Part shown: piece after piece, positions 34,354 through 46,300 of the stretch
Numbering within the stretch: the stretch's first letter is position 1
Layout of the letters: each line of letters opens with the position of its first letter
Assembly: GCA_914767715.1 (NCBI GenBank)
Contig: OU612066.1
Location: 34,758,283-34,822,282 of the forward strand
From: Membranipora membranacea
Taxonomy: Eukaryota; Bryozoa; Gymnolaemata; Cheilostomatida; Membraniporidae
Reading direction: 5' to 3'
Length of the DNA: 64,000 nt
Program-made: the position numbers and the translations under genes
Notes under the pieces: model-generated
Database searches by the model: none
What the model saw: the letters and a program-made list of their open reading frames with translations, nothing else
What the model was told of the DNA's origin: nothing

Positions 34354-37300
34354 CTATAAAGCACTCATCTCGCTGCCTTTATTTGCTGCCGTATCAGAAT
34401 TAATCACACCAGACTCAGCATCATATTCTTCCTTCTTCTGAGAAGGATCCATTTTATAGTTTTTGCTTTGTTCTGGAAGTCTGTGATGTAGAAAGTTTGG
34501 ACAGAACGGAATGTAGCTCGTCCATCGGGCGCTGCGAGAATAAAAATCACATGTATTAAATCCTAACTAACAGTATAGATATATTATCTGGAACCGCTCT
34601 AAACATGTCTATAGCGAGAAGTTGAGCTGCCGGTGACCTAAACAAGACGATTCTCAAACTATGCAGGTAAAGATCATTCAAATCTTAGGAAACACAGAGG
34701 CTCACTCGCTAGGTTATACCTAAATTATTATCCTTCCCGTGTTTGGCACACGGAATGACGCAATAATTGGGACGAGAGGTCTTAGTTGTGTAGTGGAATT
34801 ATAGAACATACGTATAGATATAATCATTTCCAAAGGGCATGTCATAACATTCAAATTTCTTCCTGCATTCCTCCGAGCTATCTCCAGATCCAACTTGATT
34901 TGTCCAAGCCAGTAAGCCTCGCTCCTTCTTTGTACCTGAATAACAGAAAATATAATCAATTTTTTATAAAGTACCTTGTTGTTACGATAATATGATACTG
35001 TTGGTTTAGGACACTGTTTTCCTCTCAGCAGTGTGTAAGACATTAAATAAAAATGTAATTCTAGTTCATGACTTGTGTTCTGATAAATAGATGGCAAGAT
35101 TATAATACCTCCACAACATGAGGATAGGCGTAGGACTTCCAGCCCTCGGATTGTAACTATATGTGCTAAAATACAAACCTGGAATAGTGTTGTCTAAAAA
35201 GAATGCCACAGTGCCACCAATAAACATACTAGTGCTGAGCAGTACTTTAATAATATCATCAACCACCAGAGAACCTGTTCAAAGGTAAATAAACCTTGGC
35301 TTACATCAAAAATCAAAGATCCGTTAAATTATTTACTCATGTATCTATTAGCAATCCAAAAACACATAATTCAGAGTTGTGCCCCCTCTGATAGCTTGCA
35401 GCTAATGGCCAAATAAATCGAGTTTGATAAGGTTAAAGTAGGGGTCATTTTCAATATTTGAATAATAATATTTAGATGTTTTTATTATATCATTACAGTA
35501 GTTCAATATTTGAACTCTCAGCTTGGAATGAAATCAGGTACCTGTTTTGAGGGAGTCACCGTTCGACGACATCCAGTTTGGTATCGATAGACCCATCATC
35601 AGGGAAAGACCCAGTATAAACAGATTCCTGCTAGAGTTCAGATCTATAAACTGAAGGTTAGAAAGACCAACAGCAGTCACCATACCTGAAAAATAATAAT
35701 AATGTTTGGTACTATAGTATAGCCGTTATGCATGAATATAATCCCAACTTGTCATGACATACTTAGATGAGGAAAGATATTCATGCATTTTGTCACAGTT
35801 GTCAGATACGAATTATGTTTGCATGACAAATTTTTTGCTAATGAAGCTCCCTGGAGGGTATAGCTCTCTTTTTTACGGAGTTGATGAAATTCGCTCTTTG
35901 GTATAACAGACTGATTGGCCCGGGCAGAGGGACATATTGCCCTCACGAGGTAGAGTCATCCTCTCTCTTTGTCAAAGATTTCTCCTAAAGTTTTTCACAT
36001 AATCATTAATAACCCCCTCCCCCTCACTAATGATGACAGCAGATAGTTTCACTAATGTGACCAAACTCCCTGATACTAAGCTGTGTTTATATTGGAGGTA
36101 ATGTCATCGAGTATGAAACCTAAGTGAAATCATGACTGATGTGGTCTGTTGCATTAGTAATCTAGATTTAAAGTGCATTGCAAGATTTTGTACAGTGGTA
36201 GGATGAAGGTCCAAAGTTTGATGGTTGCGAATGGTTTTTGAGAAGCACTTCCTCAGCGGCTTTTGTTACCACCCACTTACCAAACATAACGAAGTATACA
36301 CCTCCAACAATTGGATCTGGAACAGTCACAAACACAGCACAGAACTTGTTGAAAAGACTGAGTACCAACATTATTATAGCTCCGGCTTGAATCACTCTTC
36401 TACTACCAACCTACAAAAGATGTTTAGCTTATTATCCTGAACAACCATGGGTTTCGAATCTGGCCTGCATGAAGGCGGAAGTAAACCAAATACGTCTGCA
36501 CACAAAGAAGATAGCCATATGTACAGGTTACAATTTGTTGATTTACCTGTGTAATACCAAGAGCACCGATATTCTCACTATAAGATGTTGTACCATTACC
36601 ACTTCCCCAAGCTCCAGCTATAATACATCCTATTCCTTCCATACCTATACCTCTGTTAATAGCAGCAGTGGTAGGGGGTGGAGCCCCAGAGAGCCTGAAA
36701 AGTAATATACAGCGTAATATTATTGACCGATGGTGATAGTTCTCATTTATTTGCAATATCATCCAAAGTTTTGAGGGAACGACTCACACTTTTAACTGGA
36801 GGGACAGACATTATGTAGGATGAATACAAATATTAAGGAATCAAATTGACTCAGAATAAATGTTTAAGCTGGTTGGATTGAGAAGCATGGCACCAGTTTA
36901 CCATAATGTTAACGTCGACAGTAGTCGAGCCTGATTCTTATAGTGTTAATTATATCGAAATTATTGGTAGGGGGTTATTCCTCCCTCCCCCAACAACAAA
37001 GCTTGTCATGACAGAGTAATATATGAAGTACATACCTAGCAGCGGCGTAATAATCTCCAACAGACTCAATCATAGAAGCTAAAACTCCAGCTAACATTCC
37101 GAACACACCAGCTACTGTGACTGTAGGCAAACCCCACTGTCCTGTATCATATGTAATGATTGAAAATGTTATTATATCAATATAATGATGAATAAATAAG
37201 GCTGGGTTGTATCAGAGCATAATCAAACATGTATTAATGCAGGTACATTATTCCAATCCCACCATATGAGGCAGAATTTTGTTGACAAATGCCCATTATC

Positions 37301-40300
37301 ATGATCAAGCGTCACCAAAGAACACAAAAATACGCATAATAGTTACGGTATTAGAGAACAAAAATGGGTGCAGGCGTACCAGGGTAGGGAAATCTGAACC
37401 ACTTGGCGTTGGTGAGTACTGAGATTCTACTGTCTGTTCTTGCTTTGTAGTATATATGGGTCTTGTCATTGGGAAATACATCAGTGTATGTGAAAATAAC
37501 GCTCACTAAATATGCAACAAATATAGCCAGGATCACCTGAAAGATAAAAAAAATACATATTAATACAAAATTCCATTCAAATTATTTAATCGGTACTCTG
37601 AGCAAGATATAGCAAGGTAATTCCGACTTCCTGCTACTCAAATCACAATTTTTTTACCAGGGCACAATATATGTCAACTCAGTACTAGCACGTTCATTTT
37701 TTGATCGATGATGCTGCTATGGGTTCTTGAAAACGCGGAAAGGCGGTAAATCAGTTTCATCGCGGAAAAGCGTTTTCGAAAACGCGGAAAATGGTTTTTC
37801 ACCTTGAATTTCATGATGATGCTAAAAAAAGCCTGGAAAGACATTGAGACATCACCACTGTATCATATGAGTGTTTTTGGTAAAAATCAAGCGATAAATT
37901 ATTTTTTTTGGAAAATGCGGAAAATATTTTTTTCCTTAAAAATTGATCTCAAGGCATGGAAAATGAACTGTAACCCATTAAGATATCATCCCCATCTTTT
38001 GAAGGCCTAAATTTCAGGTTTTTTCATTTTTGGAAAACGCTGAAAATCATTTTCCGCATTTTCCAAAAATGAAAGAACCTGAAATTCAGGCCGTTAATAG
38101 ATGGGGATGATATCTTAATGGGTTACAGTTCATTTTCTATGCATTGAGATCATTTTTTGAGGAAAAAAATATTTTCCGCATTTTCCAAAAAAATTATTTT
38201 ATCACTTGATTTTTACCAAAAACACTCATATAATACAGTAGTGATGTCTCAATGTCTTTCCAGGAGATTTTTTTAGAATCATCATTAAATTCAAGGTGAA
38301 AAACGATTTTCCGCGATGAAACTGATTTTCCGCCTGTCCGCGTTTTTCAGAACCCGATGCTACTAGGCAGAAGCTTGATCCAAAAAGGAACTCAGAATCG
38401 ACGTGTTCCAGCCGCCATCTCTTTCGCCCGTACAGGCCTCGCTCTCCCACAGGCCACAGAGAACCAATGTTCATGAAAATTTGTAATTTGTATTTTTCTG
38501 ATAGAAATAACTGCATATACTTCGCCTAATCTGCAGTTTGGGTGGTGCAAGAGAAGAGAATAGATTCAGATATATCAAGATTTCACTTCGAATTTTCAAT
38601 AAATCGTAGCAGGTAGCGAAGGGCCCACATAAAACCTCAGCTACATCCTCTTAATAAGACAACACTTAGTACTATTCTCAACCCAAGTTTTGACCTACAT
38701 CCTTAAATTTGCTATTACATAACACATAGGAAGAACAGAACATGTAGGCTGAAAATCAAAACCATGATTTCAAGTGCAAAACACCAGTGATGATTGATTG
38801 ATAATCCAAAAGGCAGTGAAAGCACACATAATCGTGATCTTTATTACGTTACAGTGCATTCACAAGATCACAAAGATTAATCACGATCCATACCAGCATC
38901 AGAATATTGCAATGACAATAGAATTCAGGATACTGGTGGTCTGGCGTGGTTGAGCAACAAATAATTGTAAAGCAGGTTATCATAGGAGTTTGTAATGTGG
39001 TATCAAACTGAAATCACTGCTGGTAAATGGAAATTCCTCAAGTAATGAGTATGGTTTTGCAAAAAGTAAAAGAGGATGTCCGAATTAATGGGTGTTTAAA
39101 TTTTCGGTAATTTCATATCCTTAAAAATCTAAAAACAGTCAGAAACAAGTTGCAGTAAAATCATATGAAAATGCCATCATAGTACAGCTACTGTTTCAAT
39201 CTCCCTGTGGCATGGAAATTTGTGAAGATCTGACTTTTTCTGGTGACTTTGTTTGTAGACCTTACACGCGCAAGTTTTTGTTTGCACTAAGTGCCTTTTT
39301 GTCCACAATCTAGGAATTTTATATCATTGCAATAATATGTATAAGTAAAGCAAAATAAATCTGTGATAGGATCCTCATAAACACACCTAGCGGGAAAGAA
39401 CCAATTCACTGCATAATTATAGTCAACAGAATTACCCTAACAAATCTTCCCAGCCACGGATAGCTATAGAATCGATTAATGCACCTGTTCTTGGCTATTC
39501 ATTTGACTCAAGGGGGGCCGTCGGACGGGGGGGGGGGGGGAAAGTCTGGGGGCTCAGACTAATGGGATGCCATTTATTCACATTACGATGTAAAGTACAA
39601 CGTTATAATTTCGATAAACTAGAATGAGCTATTTCAGAACCACCTCATACCCCTCAAGTCAATTTGCTAAATAAGTTTCATTTCTAGTCACTCGTAACAT
39701 AACTTTACAGAGAAGGCCGGCAGAGTATAAGTTAAAAAAAATCCATAGATCCCTATAAGGACGTAAGAAAGTAAGTAAGTGAGTGGACTTACAGGGAATA
39801 ATCTGAACAGTGGGTATCCATTAGCCATTGAACAGCTTCTAGTTTCTCTCGAAAAACAGGGAATTTTAACTTTGCTCATGTACTGTGAGAATATAGCCAT
39901 CAGTGCTATCGTTCTACAAATATAGTCAGAAATATGTAAGCAAGAAAGGAAGAGGATTGGGCCAACATGATTGTCCATCGATAAATGTATTAATGCGTAA
40001 AATCAACAAGGATTGGTTTTGTTTGTCTACACTAGTCTGGAACCAAATGCTAGCTCAAGCGCTGAATTCAGCTCAATCAGCAGCAAGTTCAAAGCAGAGC
40101 TCACAACACTGTTCAGCAAATGATTCTAGTAGAGAGTTGGTTTGTTTTCTAGTCAGTATGTGATAATTGTTAGGTATAGAAGGCAGTAGGTGATGGTGGC
40201 TTCAAAATGAGTATGTTACATATGATCCTGGACAAGATTACCACTAACACTCAGTCAGGGCTGGGCAGGCTTGAGTGATATCACACTTATTCTGCCAACA

Positions 40301-43300
40301 GGTAAATGTGAGGAATCAACTTAGTATCTTCATTGAAGAGGATGGCTAAGGGTGGTGAAAACCGAAATTTCTGCAGATGATACATGTGAACTTACAGGAA
40401 AGCAATACCCCACTGACTTGAGGCTGTGCCAGATGCTGCTCCAAATAGACTGAGACCAACAAGGGCAATGGTAGGGGTGATCACCAATGGCCCGATAAAT
40501 CTCAGCAATAGACCAAGGATACCAGTGAATCCAATCACAACTTGGAAGATTGCTGACACCATAATCGCTCCTTGCAACTGAAATATCAAAGGTTAAATAA
40601 ATCAAAATAAACATCAAAGTAAGTAAATAAAGATTAATGGTAACGAATTGAATCAATAAAGCATTGCAAATCACTGTAAATTTGTCATATCTAGGGCAGA
40701 TTTTCAGCCTCTTTTAGGCTCCTACCATAAGCTAGATCAAGCATGATCCAATTTTCCTGCATGGAGGGTTTGAGCCGCTGCAAAAAGGATAATAAACTTC
40801 CATCCTATTTGTTGAAGTTGTCCTACGCTTTGTGGATAGTTTGTGGATACTTATACCAGGAAAGTAAACAGTGCAACTCTGACTAAATAGATAAAAGTTC
40901 TTGATCCCTTTGCTCACCAGTAGAATAGGAACGACTGGACTGCTGGCGATTTGGATTGAACTTGTTCTAACCATTAGCGGCTTAATCACCCTCAGTTCCT
41001 CACGATTTACCAAAGTAATCAGGCAGAAAGTTCAGGCTTGCCAGCAAAAAATCTGTCAAATCATCCTATAAGTTGAAGCAGGGTTGAGCACATCAATTGA
41101 TCCCGATCATTATCCTTAGGCAGTTTTTAAACTCCCAAGCCATTTTTGCCGTGTGAAACGTGAATAAATAAAAACATTGAGTTAACATTGATTATAATTT
41201 AGCACTTACAGCTCTAATTCTAGTTGTCCACAGCTCTTTATGCTCTGGAGATCCATTTATCACTACGGTATCAGTACTGTTAGCATTGAGAATCATATAC
41301 TCTGTCAGATTACCACCTGTAAATATTGAAATAAAATTGCAGAAATGTTTTGATGTAGGAGAAGAATGTGATAAGGATCTCCGTTTCTTTTTTTTTGTAT
41401 TTTGCACATTGTAAATTAAGAGTAATAAATGTTCAAAGAAAGTAAATAAAAGCGTGGGTCAGCCAGATAGTCTGTGACGAGTGGCGGTCAACCCTCCAAC
41501 AAATTCTCAGTTTATTAAAGTCAATTTGGGCAAATTCTAGGCTAAGAAGTTGTCTTCTCTTAGTGTTGAAACTCGGTGGTTCATTTACAAAATAGAGTTA
41601 TCACCCCATGTATTTTGTTCGTTGTGAGAAAATGGCCATTACATAGCAGCATGGCTCAAGCTTATCCTAAAAATCCTATATGTTGTAGGGAATGATTTCT
41701 TATCCTTTGATCATCACAACCTAGCCATAATAACATGACCATGTGTTCAAGCTGTGCCGTATGACTGCAGCTTTCAAAAGTAGAACTGTTTGCGATGTCA
41801 AGAGCAATTGTACCAAGGATTTCAGGAAATCCTTGATTTTACATCAGTTTCCAATTACATGGCTTGATCTTTGTTGGGGAAACATTGTGTTGAGCATGGA
41901 AAGCGTGTGAATTCTAGCTGCTGGTTGCAGATTAATCTATATGAAGCCATCTATCTGTGTGAAACAATTTAGTTGGTGGCTGGTAGTTGGTAATTGGTAG
42001 ACTGATTCACAGAGTAACGCGATACAGAGTTATTTTGTTCAACAATAGTCAAGGCAAAGAGTTTTTTACTCATTGGTCAAGGTACCTGCAAGCATTGTGT
42101 CAAGGGGAGAATTATGTGAAGCTTGTTGCCAAAAACTCCTTTCATCTATTTGTCCCAAATATAGGGTTCCGGAGCCTTGCTCCACGATTAGATTTGATGT
42201 TTTATGCTTAAGTTACATCTGTAACTTTTCTAGCTAAATTGGTGAGGTGGGTAGCTACGTAAACAGCATTTTGACTGTTTTAATAATTGGAATAACTATT
42301 ATAATCTTGGAATGATGCTGCCACAACTTTCCCTTGGTCTGTGCAATCAATGAATTTAGATTTATCGAAAGGGCCTCATATCAAATGTATCTGCGGTCCA
42401 TCGACTACTGGGCTTTGGTTGGCACCCAGGTGTGCTCCGACCTGCCTGCAAACAAAGATCAACCTGGCAAAGATATTGCGACCTCGTCACTAAGGCCACG
42501 AATTTTGCCGCCCGTGCTCCGGGATGTGGCTTGTGGCAAGACATCTGATTTAAATCAACCTTGAATTTTAATCTGATACCTTAATGCGTAAATTTCATGA
42601 GAAGCAACAAGTCTTGAGACACAAAGGTTATCCTCAGGTTTTGATATTTTAATATTGCATTGCCTTTAAATCCTTTGAAACTACAAATATATAGGCTCTT
42701 TGCACTGCATTGCGCAACAATGCCACAGCACTGATGGATGAAATAAACACAGTAATGAAAAAGTAAATCGCATTTTAAAACCTTGTTAAAAAACTATTTC
42801 AAACATGCCCTCAAAAGCACATTTAGATAATGTTATGAACTGATACTCCAAATAAACCTGATCTCTGTGACTTTCAATGTCGAAATGTAACTCTGCCCAA
42901 GCAGAAAAACATGAAATTGGAGATTTTTGTCAGATTTTGAGTTTCTTTGCAGAAAAAATTGAATGAATAGTTAATTGACTGACTAACAATCCAGTTGATG
43001 AAATGTGGTTATTCTGAATTAAAAACTGTAGGAAGGAGATAGCTTTTTGAAAATTAAGGAGGAGATAACTACAACTGAGCATTTTTGACTTCAAATAACT
43101 GAGTTACAAAAACACCACACAAACATCATGAGAAGCCCAGACAAAATATGCCCACCGTACCCGCTATCCACCGCTTGACCAGAGACGCCCTAGACGCTGA
43201 GACGACTAATGAGATAATGTTGGCATTTATGTAAAACAGAAAATTTTTGTTTTAAACTTTATTGGTTTAACTTTCATTTGATGAGAATGTTTTTCAAAAT

Positions 43301-46300
43301 CAGCCATCGAGAAAACAAAGGGGAAGTAAAGATATTTTGATAAAGATGTTGTTGTAGTCTATGCACTATGCAGTATATGCTTGGAATTTTCCTCTCATTA
43401 CTTCTACATTAATCTTACTTCATATAGCCTAGGGTCCAATAATCTACATTGTACGACCTTTTGTCAATGTCATGAATGTCATTTTCTTCACTACTTGGCA
43501 GTGAATATCTCTGCTCATGGGTATTTCCCAAACATGAGGCTACTTTTCCCAGAGTCTGACTGGAAAACTCTCATACCTGGAGCAATATAGTAGGTGGCAT
43601 GAATAGAAACCAATAGATATTGCAGTTTTAGTGCCCCCCTTGATTAACTTATAACACTCAAGGGCAGACAACTCCAGCAAGATCCTGCATTGCTCTCAGA
43701 CTTTCTCTCGCCCGGGGGGCCGTCGGACGAGGGGCAAAAGTCTGGGGGGCTCAGACTAATGTTGCTGTAATACCATTTATGAATAGGCTCATCTTACTTC
43801 TCCTTGCTACAATGACCATAATGGTGTTTATTTTCTAGCATGGATCTGTTTTATTGTCTGGCTTTGATGAGATAACAGAACGATACACCAGTGAAGTGGG
43901 CTTTGTGACTTAGGGAGTATGATGAAGATAAGGCCAATCATCATCTGATATCATTTCAACAGGCACCCTTTGCACTCGAAGGGGGAAGTCAGATCTCTTA
44001 TAAACAACAATATCTACATTCTGATTATCTTTTCAAGATTTTGTTATTATAGTTGATACTTCTTTCAATCATAAACACCCTAGGATAGTGCATTCATTGA
44101 AATTTGTCAAATGAAAAAGTAGAATTCCATAATTGACCTTGAGACAACAAATCAAAATATGGTACCAGCCAATAGAAATCAGTACTGTTCTTCAAACAGT
44201 AAACAGCGTTTCTTTAACCAGATTTAACTTCTCTATTCAGTTCAAACAATGATTTCAGCAAACATGATGATATCACAATTTCCATAGAAGAACTAGAAAT
44301 GAAAAATACTTTCGTTTGCATATGAAAACTTATTTTCATCTTTAGTATTAGTTAGTTTAGTTTAGTTTAGTTTAGCATTACTATTCAAATTCTGACTGAT
44401 CTGTATAGGATAGCCAACAATTCGAAGTTAAGAACATATATATCTGTTACTGTGATCAAAGATACCAAAGGCAAAGATTATAAATCATTGCCAAAGGTTA
44501 TTAATACGTGAAGTTACTAAATGCTTAGCTGAGCCCCCCAGACTTTGCTCCCCCCCCCGCCCTGACGGCCCCCCAGCGAGGGAATGCTATGTGGTATTGC
44601 ACCCTGAGGTGACAAGACAACCAAGTTGACCTATTTTATTAAATCATGTGCGTCACTTCAATGACAACTTCAGAGACCAAGATGACAGTTTGTCACATAT
44701 TAAAGAGGTGAGCCAGTTTATAAGGCACAGTCAACGTAAGATCACCAAGCCGTATCAGGGAGGTTAATGTCAGAGGATAGAAGATGGCCAGCATGAAAAA
44801 AATGATGATAACACTGTCGAGATGCATGGCTAAATATAGCTGACCTGAATTTAAAATAACTCGGACTTCTAGGCGGCCTGTCGCCAGCCTTTTATATCTT
44901 ATGTCACAACACACAATTACTGTTATCATACACTGGTGGAGGGATATGTCAATACTTTTTGTCAATCATATAATTCCTTTTTTATACATGTGCCTAATAC
45001 CAATCGGTATCTTAGTTAATATCTTCAGTCTTGATTATCTAGCTCCAATATACACAACCTAAAACCAATTCAATCTAACAAACACCATAATCTCTACAAC
45101 ATTAAATGGGGTCAGACTTGAGCAGACATTAGTTTGATCTCCGGATTGATGAGGTGTTTCTCAGACTTACTTCTTGGTAAAATGACAGGACAGTCTCCAA
45201 AAGTAGCGAGGATGGCAAAAGTAGGGGGTAGGAATGAGAATGTGCCTCCTTGTACAATCGGCAACCTGCAAAACAGTAAAAATTTCGTAACATGACACCC
45301 TAAAATAATTGAAAGAAAAATGAGTCCGCTTCATCAGGCTAAGTAAAGGAGAAGTATAAGTGTTATGAATATATGTCGTCCTCTGGTCTGTTGCTAGTGC
45401 TTGGTAACGAGGAGGTGTCGCCATCAATGAGGTGCAAATCCAGGGTGTCAATTATCAAGCTTGACAACTGTATCACAAACCACTGAAAGTTTTGACAGGA
45501 AGGTTTAAGCATAGAAATTTGATTTGTCACCATAGCGCAAAGGATCCCACTTAATTTTTGATGACACCATGACTTTTTTGTGTGCGCATAAAAACTTTCT
45601 GAAACTTCAGTGTATGGCAGAATAGTATACCAGGTTTTTTTTTGTTCCATGTGTGTAGTGACGCGGAAATTGCAGCAAAAACTCTCCACTATCATAATTA
45701 TCCTTTCAGCCTAGGTATTACAGTTCCAGCGGATTCAAAAATTGATTTATCTCACATATAATCCCAGCAGTTTATATTACCCAGTTTGTATATATTTGTA
45801 TATATTACAGCAGTTTGTATATATTTGTATCACATATAATCCCAGCAATTTGTATATATCTTACTTCATGAAAAATGCAAATAACTTAGCAAAACATGCT
45901 GCATATTTCATGCAATTCTATTTATGGATTATTTACTCCCGGGGGGGGGGGGGGGGGGCTCCCCAGAAGTGGTGAGTATTATTTGTAGTTTCAGCAGCTA
46001 GTTGCTAATGGAATGGAATGGAGTGCAAACCAGACCTGAGTTTAAACCAATGAAACAACCGTCTCTGGTACATAACATGCAGTGTTCATAGTTTTTAAAT
46101 GATTGCTAATGGTCTACTGCTTATCTTCAGTCTAATACTGCAGACCCCTGTGAATTTCATCTTGGATGCAACAGGCTATTGTAGTTTTGTGTCTGATGAA
46201 CTTATTTACCTGCATCCGAAAGTAGTCTGAAGAAATGTGGCCAGCCCAGATACAAAGAATATGGTACTGAGCAGTTCGGCCTTGGCGACCTCATCTGTCT

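Noticed and set aside
42334-42564. Short coding gene in the SLC23 intron
   Set aside because: Both strands are open over the same stretch, there is no recognisable family, and it lies inside a well-defined intron.
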